64,000 nucleotides of DNA from Diadema setosum (lineage: Eukaryota; Echinodermata; Echinoidea; Diadematoida; Diadematidae): contig NC_092702.1 in the NCBI RefSeq assembly GCF_964275005.1, positions 10,226,528 to 10,290,527 of the forward strand, written 5' to 3'. The notes under the pieces are model-generated. The model did not search any database and was not told where the DNA came from. It was given only the letters and a program-made list of their open reading frames with translations. Made by a program: the position numbers and the translations under genes. Numbering within the stretch: position 1 is the first letter of the stretch; the number at the start of each line of letters is the position of its first letter. This document shows, one piece after another, positions 14,101-24,609 of this stretch.

Positions 14101-17100
14101 TTCCATTATGGCAACCGCGTTCCCGCCTAATAATAAATATGGTGCGCTTTTGCATACCATGTTCATATAGAAACTTGAGCTTTGCTCACTTGCTGGTCAT
14201 GTCGGCTGGTTTGTTACATTAGCAGGTGATGACCTGCAATGATCAAATTCTGGGTTGGCAAAATACTACTTCTTGAAACACAAAGCAGGGAGATAATGGA
14301 CAGTAATACAGTTAAACTCGCCTAAGTCGACGTAGCATATGTCGAATAATCGCGCAAGTCGATTTTAAAAAGTCCTGATTTTTCCCCATTGACTTACATG
14401 TATTAATTCACTCACAAGTCGAATTTTTTAAGTCGAATACTCGCCTAAGTCGATGAAATTCCAAGAACACTTTCACGGAAAAACGATTGAATTCACTGTA
14501 CCTAAGTCGAAAAAGATTTTATTGTGCAATAAATCACTGTCAAAATCACGAGACGCCAGTTTTTGTTTACATACAGTATATATACCAAAAGAAACTTTGC
14601 GTTAATAAACATTAACGTTTCATTAACGGAAGCGGTTTCACCTGAATCGTTAGTAACGCAAACTAACGATCGGGAAAATTAACATTTGTAGTAACGATCC
14701 CAAGCGCAAATTAACAATGTTTCGTTGACATTAACAATAGGTAACGCAATAAGAACTCACGCGAGATTTTGGTTTCCGTTACCGAGACCTGGTGAAAGGA
14801 CGACGTAGCCCCTGCCAAGTGTAGCGATCTATGCCTTATATTTAGCGGAGTCTTTTCGCGAATCGAATCACGATTTCGCAAATGGTAAATTTGCGACGGG
14901 GGTCACCAAAAACACATGCCGGGCCACCAAAAAAGCCGGATGTTTGCCTTCAGTTTTGGAAATGAACAGCGGTAACAATTGGCTCCATAAGATGCTAGAA
15001 TAAATGTCAGATGTTTGCTCTTGGAAATGAATAACGGTAATATTCGACTCCGTATAATACCAAAATAAATGTCGGATGTTTGCTTATACTTTTGGAAATG
15101 AATAATGGTAAGATTCAGTTCCGTGCGGTGCTGAAATTAATGTCAGATATTTGATTTTGCGTTCGGAAATGAATAAGGATAAAATACGGCTCCGGAAGCT
15201 GCTGAAATAAATGTCGAATGTTTGCTTTGACGTTCGGATATGAATAATAATGATATTCAACTCCATATGATGATAAAATAAATGCTGGATGTTTACTTTT
15301 ACATTAGAAAGTAAATAACAATAACATTCATCTCCGGAAGATGCTAAAGTAAACGTCAAATTATCCCTTTGACGTTCGGAAATGAATGATAATAATCCAC
15401 TTCGTACGATGATAAAAAATACATGCCGGATGTTTACTTTTACGTTCGAAAGTAAATAATAACATTCAGCTCCGGAAGATGCTAAAATATATGTTGAATG
15501 ATCCCTTTGTCGTTCTGAAATGAATAACAATAATATTTTCAACTCTGTACGATGATGAAATAAATGCCGAATGTTCGCTTTTTTTACGTTCGAAAGTAAA
15601 TAGCATGTAACATTTCGGCTCCGGAAGATGCCAAAATAAATGTCAGATGATTGCTTTTACGTTCGGAAGTGAATAGCAGTAACATTCTGCTCCATAATTA
15701 TGATGCTAAAATAAACATCAGACATTTGCTATTTAACATTTTTGAAATGAATAACAATAACATTCATCTGCGTTTGATGGTAAAGTAAATGTCGGATGTC
15801 TGCCTTGACGTTCGAATATGAAAAACAGTATAACATTCGGCTCCTTACGATGCTGAAATGATTGTCAGATGATTCATTTCACTTTCGGAAGTAGACAGCA
15901 GTAACATTGGCTCCTTACAATCATATAAATATCAGGTGTTTGCTTTTGAATTTGGAGATCTAATAACGGTAATATTCTGCTCCGTACGATGCTAAAATAA
16001 GTAACAGATTGTTTCTTTTACATTTGGATATGATTAATGGTATCAATCGGCTCAGATGATAAAATAAAAAGCGGATGTTTGCTTTCACGTTCGGAAATGA
16101 ATAAGGATGATATTCAGCTCCGTAAGATCCTAGAATGAATGTCGGTTGCTTGTTTTTACATTTGAAAATGATTGACGGTAACATTCGGCTCTTTACGATG
16201 CTAAAACAAATGTCGGATGTTTACAAATGTCTGCAAATGCTCCCACTTTTTCATTTCAAACGTAAATTTTGACCACCGAAATAGGCATCAACTTTTATAA
16301 TAATCCATAAGCCTGTTTGCTAAATCTTAGAACTCAGAATAACGGTATAAGATGAATAAATTTTCTATTTATTTATTTTAGACGTGGGTACCGTCCTGTA
16401 TCACTTCAGTAATACTTAATATTTATTTTTCTATGTTTAGTAGGACCGATTTAGTTTTGCTTGGTTTTTTTTGGGGGGGGGCCACCAAAAAATAAAAATC
16501 AATCATTTTGGTGGCCCGATTGGGCCACCAAAATAAAATTTAGTGTGGAGCCCTGGCCTGCATCAATGTGGATAACGTGTCTTGCTGAAGGGCAAATATC
16601 GGGCACACCGCTCCAGCTCTCGGCTCCAGAGTAGACAACGTACATTATACATATGTACGCGTGGTGTAACTGTAAATCAATTTTTTTTTTACTTACGCAC
16701 AAGTCGAAACTCGCCTAAGTCGATGTGTTTTGCTCAGTCCCGAGAAGATCGACTTATGCGAGTTTAAGTGTATATCTGATCATATGTTTCTGCCTTTGAA
16801 AGATTTCATCGACTTGTGAGACTTGTGGCTAAACTTGTCTTTCTGTGTATTTCAAAGGCCATGTCATCATTATAACCATCATCATTAACATCTAAAAATA
16901 ACTGAAGATACCACTAAATGTATGAGCATGTAATGACTTCAAGTCATCATTTTGTCAACTTATGCATTAGTCAACAGATTTTCCCTGGTCCTGTCTATGT
17001 TGACTTACACAAGGTTTACTGTACTTTCTTCATCCTTCTCCAGGCAAGGCCAATTTTCTCTGTGGAACCTGGCCAAGGCTATATCTTCTCAGCCCAGTGG

Positions 17101-20100
17101 TCCCCTGTGCGCCCTCTTGTGTTTGCTGCTGCTACTGGACGAGGTCATCTCCTCCTCTATGACCTCCGCAGAAGCAAGGTCAAACCTACATGCAGTCTGG
17201 AGGCAAGTCAGGACAAGCAGCCTGTCAGCATCGTGGAATTTAACAAATCAAAGTAAGCCTGAACTCTTACAACTTCTTCTGGTGAAAACTGGTAGGTTCA
17301 ATGTCTACAAAAATGTCAGCTGACACTTGTTTGTGTGTGTGTGTGTTGGTGTATTTCACCTACACTAACGGTGGCCCGGTGACCCGGGGCCACCAAAAAC
17401 GCACGTCGGGCCACCAAAATTTCAGAAATGAAGATTTTGGTGGCCCGATTGGACCACCAAAAAAAGTCGGATGTTTTCCTTTACTTTTGGAAATGGACGG
17501 CGGTAACAATCGGCTCCGTAAGATGCTAAAATAAATGTCAGATGTTTGCTTTTAATTTTGGAAATGAATAAGGGTAATATTCGACTCTGTATGATACTAA
17601 AATAAATTTCGGGATGTTTGCTTATACTTTTAGAAATGAATAATGGTAAGATTCAGCTCCGAACGGTGCTAGAATTAATGTCAGATATTTGATTTTGTGT
17701 TTGGAAATGAATAAGGATAACATTCGGCTTGGGAAGATGCTGAAATAAATGTCAAATGATCCCTTTTGACGTTTGGAAATGAATAACAATAATATTCAAC
17801 TCCGTACAATGATAAAATAAATGCCGGATGTTCGCTTTCACGTTCGAAAGTAAATAGCAATATCATTCAGCTCCGGAAGATGCTAAAATAAATGTCAAAT
17901 GATCCCTCTGACGTTTGGAAATTAATAACAATAATATTCAACTCCGTACGATGTTTAAATAATTGCTGGATGTATGCATTTACTTTTGAAAGTAAATAGC
18001 AATAACATTCGGCTCCGGAAGATGCTAAAACAAATGTCAGATGATTGCTTTTACGTTCAGAAGTGAATAGCAGTAATATTCTGCCCCATACAAAGCTAAA
18101 ATAAATGTCGGATATTTGCTATTACATTTCGACATGAATGACAGTAACATTCAGCTGTGTTTGATGGTAAAGTAAATGTCTGATGTCTGCCTTGACGTTC
18201 AAAAATGAAAAACAGTAAAATTCAGCTCCGTACAATGCTAAAATAATTGTCAGATGATTCATTTCACTTTCGGAAGTGGACAGCAATAAAATTCGGCTCC
18301 CTACGATAATAAAATAAATGTCAGATGTTTGCTTTTGGAAATGACTAACGGTATCAATCGGCTCAGTTAGATGCTATAATAAATAGCGGATGTTTGCTTT
18401 CACGTTAGGAAATGAATAAGGATAACATTCAGCTCCATAAGATGCTAAAATGAATGTCAGTTGTTTGCTTTTACATTTGAAAATGATTAACGGTAACATT
18501 CGGCTCCTTAAGGTGTCAAAATACTAGTAAATGTTGGATGATTGCTTTTACAATAAAATATGAATAACAGTAACTTTCAGCTCTTTACAATGTCAAAACA
18601 AATGTCGGATGTTTACAAAATAAATGTCTGCAAATGCTCCCACTTTATCATTTCAAACCTAAGTTTTGACCACCTAAATAGGCATCAACTTTTATAATAA
18701 TCTATGAGCCTATTTGCTAAATCTTAGAACTCAGAATAACGGTAAGATGATTGAATTTTCTATTCATTTATGTTAGACATGGGTACCTGTATCACTTCAG
18801 TAATACTTAATATTTATTTTTCTCTGTTTAGTAGGACCGATTTAGTTTTTTTATGTTTTTCGTGAATTTTTTTTTTTCAGGCCACCAGATTTTATTTTCG
18901 GGCCACCAAAAATAAAAGTTAGTGTGGAGCCCTGCATAATATAAATGCTATGAAAAGTAACATGTGAAGGAAGAGTTTTAAAGCAGGTACACGACTCTAC
19001 TCAAGCTCACTATGGCTTGAGTGCAGTATTGCATCCCCTACCATGTAGATCCAGAAATATGTGAACATTAAACAAGGCAAGTGCCATAATGTGTCTCGCG
19101 AATGGGATATAACAGATTTTTAAAAAAAGAGATATAACAGATAAAAAGAGATATAAAAGGGTAAAAATTTATGGCAAAAAAGAAGCGTGTAATAAAAACT
19201 GAACATTGGGCCCTTAAAGTTCATTGACCCCTGCCTGTGACCTTTGACCTTGTGGTGACCATCCACTCCCCAAGGGACATCTAACATCCAAGTTTGGTCA
19301 CAAACGGACCTATGGATCAAAAGTTATGACCCATAATAGAAATGCGCCATAAAAACTTAACATTGGGCTCTAAAAGTTCGTTGACCCCTGCTTGTGACCT
19401 TTGACCTTGTGATCATCCACTCCCCAAGGGACATGTACCATCCTAGTTTAGTCACAAACGGACCTATGGATCAAAAGTTATGACCCATAATAGAAATGCG
19501 CCATAAAATCTTAACATTGGGCTCTAAAAGTTTGTTGACCCATGCTTGTGACCATTGACCTTGTGGTGACCATCCACTCCCCAAGGGACATCTACCATCC
19601 AAGTGACCTTCATATATGGTAAAATGTGAAACTTTGTATGACCCCTCTTCCCTTGAAGTTTGATTGCAATTGAAGCCCAGAGTAAAGAGTTATTGAAGTT
19701 TTTGTAGCGTATCGGACAGACAACAGACGGACGGACGACAGACGGACGGACAGACGCTGCAGGCGATCCCTTAGTCTCCCCTCACTTCCGGTGGGCTCAA
19801 CAATAAAACCATAGCCTGTAATTTATGAATTTCCATGACAAAGGTGCTTTGAAGTTTTGAAAGGACTGTGAATTAGTGATGGCTTTGGCATTTCGTTTCC
19901 CATAGAGCCCATCAGATATCAAGCAGTAGAATACTAACACTGCCATCTAGGCTGTTGTTTTTGTTTTTTGTTTTTTTCCCCTGTTTGGCACCCCTGACTC
20001 TCAGATCATAGTCGCTAATGCTGCATAGTCAACAACTACAAATTTATGAAGAAATATAAAAGAAATCACCCTTTTAAAACACCTGTTGTGTGGCAAAATA

Positions 20101-20362
20101 AGGCAATTGTGGTTGGTCTATGAATAAAAATGGTAGCAACATTGTATGTAAACACAATTTTCAACATCGATATATGTAACACAATTTTATTTATTTTCTT
20201 ATTTGCATATCTTTTTACTGTTCTTTCAGTCGGCGTCTTCTTGCCTCGGGAGATGCGTGTGGTGTGATCATGATCTGGCAGCTGAGTGATGATTTGACAG
20301 TACAGGTGTCACGGGAAGCAGAGATGCTTGCAGACATTGCTGACTCTGCTCTGGACTTATGA
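5045..20362 (+). CDS. DYNC2I2: DYNC2I2 (WDR34) 3' part: dynein-2 intermediate chain, WD40 protein
   Basis: Seven exons join in frame: 5045-5111, 7233-7369, 9287-9443, 10697-10804, 11829-11986, 17044-17252 and 20230-20362. All have AG/GT borders and compatible phases, giving 322 codons plus a TGA stop. The protein matches the C-terminal ~60% of vertebrate WDR34 as I remember it. Landmarks are FHPIHPALLVGGTFNG, GEVMVWDLSRED, DDTHREPVTQLYWL, SADGKVLRW, CSPFHRNLFLSCGTD, WSPVRPLVFAAATGRG and RRLLASGDACGVIMIWQL. These are successive blades of the WD40 propeller that binds the dynein-2 heavy chain. Known role: intermediate chain of cytoplasmic dynein-2, the retrograde intraflagellar transport motor in cilia. 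The N-terminal ~200 residues (light-chain-binding region and first blades) are not seen between 1 and 5044, so the 5' exons probably lie before the window. I am sure of the family; the borders are read by eye. Confidence 0.95.
5112..7232 (+). other. DYNC2I2 intron, no feature recognised
   Basis: An AT-rich intron with scattered A/T runs. Short open frames here have no recognisable domains. Confidence 0.6.
7233..7369 (+). CDS. DYNC2I2: DYNC2I2 exon b
   Basis: This 137-nt exon lies between CCATCCAG and GTAAGT. It encodes GEVMVWDLSRED through PKKYD, with the strongly conserved DDTHREPV stretch of WDR34. It begins with the last two bases of a glycine codon and ends in phase 0. Confidence 0.95.
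8850..9058. mobile_element. TA-flanked MITE with CTGTAAAAGTGG ends
   Basis: The ends are CTGTAAAAGTGGATATTTTC and CCACTTTTACAG, with TA on each side. It is 209 bp. It shares TTCGCGTGTTTTTAATTC and TTTATTTTCGCGCTAG with 44563-44771. It lies in a DYNC2I2 intron. Confidence 0.88.
9287..9443 (+). CDS. DYNC2I2: DYNC2I2 exon c
   Basis: This 157-nt exon lies between TTGCCCAG and GTATGA. It encodes IISASADGKVLRWVV through SDGEMG. SADGKVLRW is a WD-blade strand corresponding to human SVATDGKVLLW. It ends in phase 1. Confidence 0.93.
10697..10804 (+). CDS. DYNC2I2: DYNC2I2 exon d
   Basis: This 108-nt exon lies between ATCTTTCAG and GTGAGT. It encodes VSGVSFVEEDKTQFVLGSES and then GGLFKCSV, the equivalent of human RLFILGTEGGFPLKCSL. 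Both ends are in phase 1. Confidence 0.92.
11829..11986 (+). CDS. DYNC2I2: DYNC2I2 exon e
   Basis: This 158-nt exon lies between TGCCACAG and GTACAT. It encodes GETILSIPLYSPVTFAFHPH followed by CSPFHRNLFLSCGTD and VYSMLE. The CSPFHRNLFLS block is nearly invariant in WDR34 homologues. Confidence 0.96.
12894..12975 (+). repeat. 82-bp direct repeat, left copy (target duplication of LINE)
   Basis: It begins ACCAAAGGATACTTTGGATT and ends CATTGCGAAAAC. It matches 13938-14019 at 80 of 82 positions by eye. The LINE tail lies exactly between the two copies. Confidence 0.9.
12976..13937 (+). mobile_element. 5'-truncated LINE tail (RTE/RTEX-like) in a DYNC2I2 intron
   Basis: The frame at 13058-13522 encodes the post-RT region (KFVYLGSTLSRNISIDEEVS, AVVLPSLLYACQAWTMYSR, CSQLRWAGHVL). 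It continues past a TGA at 13520 in 13523-13885 (PKLLYGELMEGKRCQGGQRK) to a C-terminal zinc finger FPCPHCTRRFRARIGLISHL. The tail ends in a short CAT/ATC run. An 82-bp direct repeat flanks the insertion. RTE-type C-termini look like this; the clade is from memory. Confidence 0.87.
13938..14019 (+). repeat. 82-bp direct repeat, right copy (target duplication of LINE)
   Basis: Second copy of the 12894-12975 segment, following the CATCATCATC tail of the LINE. The two differences are C/T and G/C in the centre. Confidence 0.9.
14890..16555. mobile_element. hAT-like element carrying a ~77-bp tandem array (copy 1)
   Basis: The right end is AATTTAGTGTGGAGCCCTG. The left end is truncated at GGGTCACCAAAAACACATG. 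The array and the segment after it (AACTCAGAATAACGGTA onward) are collinear with 17460-18900. It sits inside a pogo-like element. Confidence 0.8.
14935..16225. repeat. Tandem array, ~77-bp units, about 17 copies (copy 1)
   Basis: A unit is built around AATAAATGTCGGATGTTTGC, TTTTACGTTCGGAAATGAAT, AACGGTAACATTCGGCTCC and GTAAGATGCTAA. Units differ by 10-25%. Confidence 0.9.
17044..17252 (+). CDS. DYNC2I2: DYNC2I2 exon f
   Basis: This 209-nt exon lies between CTTCTCCAG and GTAAGC. It encodes ARPIFSVEPGQGYIFSAQ, WSPVRPLVFAAATGRG and YDLRRSKVKPT. The preceding 5-kb intron has been swollen by a LINE and two nested DNA elements. It ends in phase 2. Confidence 0.96.
17361..18934. mobile_element. hAT-like element carrying a ~77-bp tandem array (copy 2)
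   Basis: The left side starts ACACTAACGGTGGCCCGG with GGCCACCAAAAA blocks; the outermost bases are eroded. The right end is AAAGTTAGTGTGGAGCCCTG. The middle is an array of ~77-bp units (17465-18620). It lies in the DYNC2I2 intron between the last two exons. Confidence 0.82.
17465..18620. repeat. Tandem array, ~77-bp units, about 15 copies (copy 2)
   Basis: Same unit as at 14935-16225. Variant units (for example GAATTAATGTCAGATATTTG) occur in the same order in both arrays. Confidence 0.9.
19195..19805. repeat. Three ~155-bp tandem units with TTTGACCTTGTGRTGACC, ending in (GGAC)n
   Basis: Units start with AACATTGGGCYCTWAAAGTT at about 19202, 19360 and 19513. They share CCACTCCCCAAGGGACAT and ATGGATCAAAAGTTATGACC. 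The tail is GACGGACGGAC. It lies in the last DYNC2I2 intron. Confidence 0.85.
20230..20362 (+). CDS. DYNC2I2: DYNC2I2 last exon with stop
   Basis: This exon starts after TTCTTTCAG and encodes RRLLASGDACGVIMIWQLSD through DSALDL, then TGA. The length after the final tryptophan strand matches the short acidic tail of the family. A 3' UTR follows. I saw no close AATAAA signal and did not place its end. Confidence 0.94.
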
Positions 20363-20858
20363 TCAAGAGATGCTGGAGGCCAATGGCTTTGGCTGCTATA
20401 CATTTCCAATACGACTGTGTAGTTCACACTAGAAATAGACTGTTACAGTATAAGTCCTAGAAGAGAAAACTGAAAGAGAAAACTGGAGAAAACTAGAAGA
20501 GAAAACTGCAAAATGAGGTGACTTGGATGGAAAAAGAAGAAATCTAATATTTGTTGAAAAAAAGTTTGAAATCTCACCAAAAGTTCAAAGTATATGGATT
20601 TTTAAAATTCAGTGCTTTTAATTTTGAAAGTTTTCAGTTTGCTATTCTATTATTACATGTATGTTGTTTGAGTTTGAATGTCTACTTCCTGACGTGATAG
20701 AGTGCATCTCAAATTTTGAGTCTTGTTTCAGCCAAGCTATTTATCTGGCAGCTGGCTTCTTACCATTTCTGTGGTAGGGTTTTTGGAATGAAATTGAAAT
20801 GAAATGAATGAAAAAAATCTTCTTCTCTAGAACCAGTAGTGATAGAGTTAAGTTAATA

Positions 20859-21771
20859 CAGTTAAACTCGCATAAGTCGATCTTCTCGGGACTGAGCAGA
20901 ACACATCGACTGAGGCGATTTTTGACTTGTGCGTAAGTCGAAAAAATAGACTTAACAACAGTTACACCACACGTACATTATGTATAAATGCACATGTATG
21001 TTGTCTACTCTGGAGCCGAGAGCTGGAGAGGTGGTGTGCGGCAGCACGGGTCACCCGGCAGGGCCGCGGCTAACTTTGCATGGACAGTGCATTAGTATTG
21101 GCACAGGTCCGATTACTTTACACCCTTGTTAAACCTTGGGGAAGTGAATATGAACGATATTTGAGCAGTGATCAGTGATTGATTCCAGTTTACCATACCG
21201 TGGAGGTGTAATTCTGATTTACCCGTGCCCGTAACTTTTCCCCTACTTTCCACTTTGAAAACTCAGCAGCTTCATCCATCCACTGCACAGCGCAGACTGC
21301 AAACATACACAGACTATACACAGCCCAGTCGCTGTACGCACAACTATTACACAGCCCAGTCGCTGTACATACGTAGCGCTAGCGCGACAGGGCTGGACCA
21401 GCGGACCTCCAAACACGAAGAGAGTTCAACAATCGCATGCGATCGCTTTGAATTTTGATACTTTAGATCATATTTTTGTCACCTGTCTGGTCGGGCTAGT
21501 TCTTATGTAAACAAAAACTGGCGTCTCGTGATTTTGACAGTGATTTATTGCACAATAAAATCTTATTCGACTTAGGCACAGTGAATTTAATGGTTTTTCC
21601 GTGAAAGTGTTCTTGGAATTTCATCGACTTAGGCGAGTATTCGACTTACAAACTTCGACTTGTGAGTGAATTAATACACGTAAGTCAATGGGGAAAAATC
21701 AGGACTTTTTAAAATCATCGACTTGCGCGATTATTCGACACATGCGATGTTGACTTAGGCGAGTTTAACTG
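20859..21771. mobile_element. Pogo/Tigger-like non-autonomous element
   Basis: The ends are CAGTTAAACTCGCATAAG and TTAGGCGAGTTTAACTG, with TA at 20857-20858 and 21772-21773. The arms are rich in AAGTCGA/TCGACTT. It lies about 500 bp past the DYNC2I2 stop and may fall in its 3' UTR. Confidence 0.88.
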
Positions 21772-22226
21772 TACTATGAGGTTAGTACATTGATGACTGT
21801 AGTTTCAAGTTCGGGTGGGAGGCAAAGCCCCCAAATTTAAGAAATCTTTTGTCTAGAACCAGAAGAGATAGGTTAGTGCTGTGAGTAAGTAGATTGTGAC
21901 TGTAGTCTGCACTTGGTTCATAGCAGATTTGGAGATGGGCTAGGGGGGAGGGGGACCAACACATTTCCCTCTTCTTGACAACACATGGTCAGATTTGTCA
22001 CCAAACCCAGTGCGTTATCACAAGGGTGACAATTTATATACTTAATAAAAGAACCCAAGAACCCCCTATTAAAAAAATGAATTTGAAATAAATAGATACT
22101 GTGTTAAAACTGGAAGCACTATGAGTAAATACATTTGTGAGTTTCAAGGTTATTCATTGTAGATCCAGGGTTTGGGCAGGGATTGGATGGGTCAGTTTTT
22201 CCATTCATTTATTTATTTTTTTTTTT

Positions 22227-22960
22227 TATACCCCCGCCACACATAGTGTAAAGGGGGTATATAGGAATCACTGTGATGTTGGTCGGTCGGTTGGTTGGTT
22301 TGTTGCAAAATCTTGCGTTGCAAACTCCTTCTACAGTTTTGAAGCAATTTAAATGAAACTTACGGTAAATGATGATATTGAGGTACACGTGTATAGATGT
22401 GCAAGACATGTTTTTTTTTGTTTGTCGGACAATGCGTTGCCATTGTAACCATAATTTTACCAAAACCTTGTGGATTGAATAACTTGCATAGTATTTAAGC
22501 AATCAATTTGAAAATTGGTATCTATGATGATCTGTAGGTGTAGTTACGCCAGACACTCTTTGTGTTTGTACTTGACAATGCGTTGCCATGGTAAATGAAT
22601 GTTTTCTTCGACAATGCGTTGCCATGGTAAAGGAATGTTTTCTTTGAAATCTTGTGGAATAAACAACTTCCACAGTTTTGAAGCAATTGAAATCAAATTT
22701 GGTAGGCATTATGGCCTTGAGGCATAGATGTGGAACACATAATTTTTGTGTTTGTCGGACAAAGCGTTGCCATGGTAACCATAATTTTACCAAAACCTTG
22801 TGGATCGAATAACTTCCATATCATTCAAGCAATTAAGGTCAAATTTAGTATGTACGATGATGATCAGGAGGTGTAGTTATGCAAGACACCAATGTGTTAA
22901 TATAAGAAAAATGTGTTGCCATGGTAACCACTCATTTTTGTATCAAATTGAACCATTTAA
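22227..22960. repeat. Dispersed repeat, ~150-bp units with GTTGCCATGGTAAC
   Basis: It begins TACCCCCGCCACACATAGTG and (GGTC/GGTT)n. Each unit has GTTGCCATGGTAAC (or near), ACAAAACCTTGTGGATCGAA and TTCAAGCAATT. It is the same family, inverted, as 36645-37610. Confidence 0.88.
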
Positions 22961-23002
22961 TAATAATAATAATACAGGGTACTTATAATGCGCCAGTTCC
23001 AC

Positions 23003-23036
23003 ATAGTTAACGTGCTCAAGGCGCACGTTAACTATG
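23003..23036. repeat. Hairpin CATAGTTAACGTGC in a dispersed repeat fragment
   Basis: CATAGTTAACGTGC and GCACGTTAACTATG flank a short TCAAGGC loop. The surrounding ACTTATAATGCGCCAGTTCC ... CTCAAGGCGC resembles a short dispersed repeat common in animals. Confidence 0.75.
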
Positions 23037-23224
23037 AAGGTGAAATTTGGTGTGTATGATGCTCTTACAATGCTACAACACGCATTTCCCATAGATGCTT
23101 GCCCGAGTATACTCGGGACTCGCAGGTGGCGTGATGATGATGGGATCAGAGAAAAACCTTTGTTCATAGTACATAAAGTGTAGTAGGTCAATGTAATAAC
23201 ATTCCCACGTTGTTACCAGTAATT

Positions 23225-24600
23225 ATACCCCCACCCACACATAGTGTGTATAGGGGGTATATGGGAATCACTCTGAGGTTGGGAGGCTGGGTGATCAGTT
23301 GGTTGGTCAGTCCATCTTGTGGATCAAACAACTTCCCCAGTTTTTGAGCAAGTAACCTAAAATTTGGTGCATATGATCGCTATCAAATCTACAAGACATC
23401 CTTTTCGTGAGTATCAAGTAATGTGTTGCCATAGTAACAGCAAATTTTCAGAAAAAAAACAAACCAAAATGTAGATCAAACTACCCCTCATTTTATTAAA
23501 AAGCAATTCTGATGAAATTTGGCACATGTGATCAATGTAATGTAGTTGTGCAAGATGCCTTTTTACAAGTGTCAAGATATGTGTTGCCATGGCAAGTTTT
23601 ATTTTTTAATTTTTTATTGTATGTACAAAAATATGTGTCTTAAAGCAACTCCCTTGGTGTTTGAGCATGAGACTTGAAATTTGGCACATGTGACCATTAT
23701 AGTATGAAGATAGATGTTAACGCTCTATTTTTTTGTCAATGACTTACAGTGCACTGCCATGGCAAAAGCATTATTTCAATAAAAAGCATACAAAAATAAT
23801 ATGGATTGAGCTGGATCCCCGAGGTTTTTAGCATTTGACTTACCATTTTGCGTGACCCCTGTAGTATGTAGATATGCAAGCTCCATCTCTTGTCAGTGTC
23901 CAAGCATGCATTGCCATGGTAACAGCTTTTTTGAATGACAATCATATAAAAATGTTGTGAATTAAGCCAACCCCCTCAGTTTTTGAGCATGTCTTGAAAT
24001 TTGGCACATGTGACCAATATAAGTTGTAGATGTGCAAAACACATCTCTTGTCAGTGTTGAACAAGTGTTGTCATGGTAACATATTTTGTAAGAATCACAC
24101 AAAAATATTGTGGATTGAGCTTAACCCCTAGCTTAGTGTTTGAGCATTTGACATCTGGCACATGTGACCGCTATACAGAGTGTAGTATGTCAGTGCATAA
24201 AACCCATTTTTCTTCATTGTTGAATTGTGCATTGCCATGATGGTAAACAACATTTATTTGACAAAAAACAAACAAAATATTTGGATTGAGCTAACTCCCT
24301 TAGTTTTTCAGCTTTTAACTTGAGAAGTTTTGCACTTACAACTACTATAGTATGTAGATGTGCAAGCTTCATCTTGCCAAGGTAACTACATGTTTCAAAT
24401 AAAAAGCATACAAAAATATTGTGGATTGAGCTTACTTTCGTAGCCGAGCATTCGACTTGAGATTTGGCATGTGTGACCAGTTTTTAGCTGTGCAAAAGAC
24501 ATCTTTTGTCAATGTTAATGCATTGCCATGGTAACAACTTTTGTTTTGATAAAAAGCATCCAAATATCGTGGATTGAGCTAACTCTACCAGTTTTAAAGT
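23225..24600. repeat. Diverged continuation: ~160-bp units with ATTGCCATGGTAAC
   Basis: It starts TACCCCCACCCACACATAGTG. Units at roughly 23423, 23583, 23753, 23910, 24068, 24232, 24388 and 24522 share TTGCCATGGTAAC-like cores, GTGGATTGAGCT and GGCACATGTGACC. Confidence 0.85.
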
Positions 24601-24609
24601 GATGGTATT

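Larger units (their letters stand above)
14309..16770. mobile_element. Pogo/Tigger-like non-autonomous element, with nested insertion
   Basis: The ends are CAGTTAAACTCGCCTAAG and CTTATGCGAGTTTAAGTG, with TA on both sides (14307-14308, 16771-16772). AAGTCGA repeats run inside each end. It is a relative of 20859-21771 in opposite orientation. The hAT-like copy 1 is inserted in it. Confidence 0.83.

Noticed and set aside
15084-15542. 152-codon minus-strand frame
   Set aside because: It is a translation of the ~77-bp tandem array. Its repeated LFISERQR-type motif reflects the array unit and not a protein.
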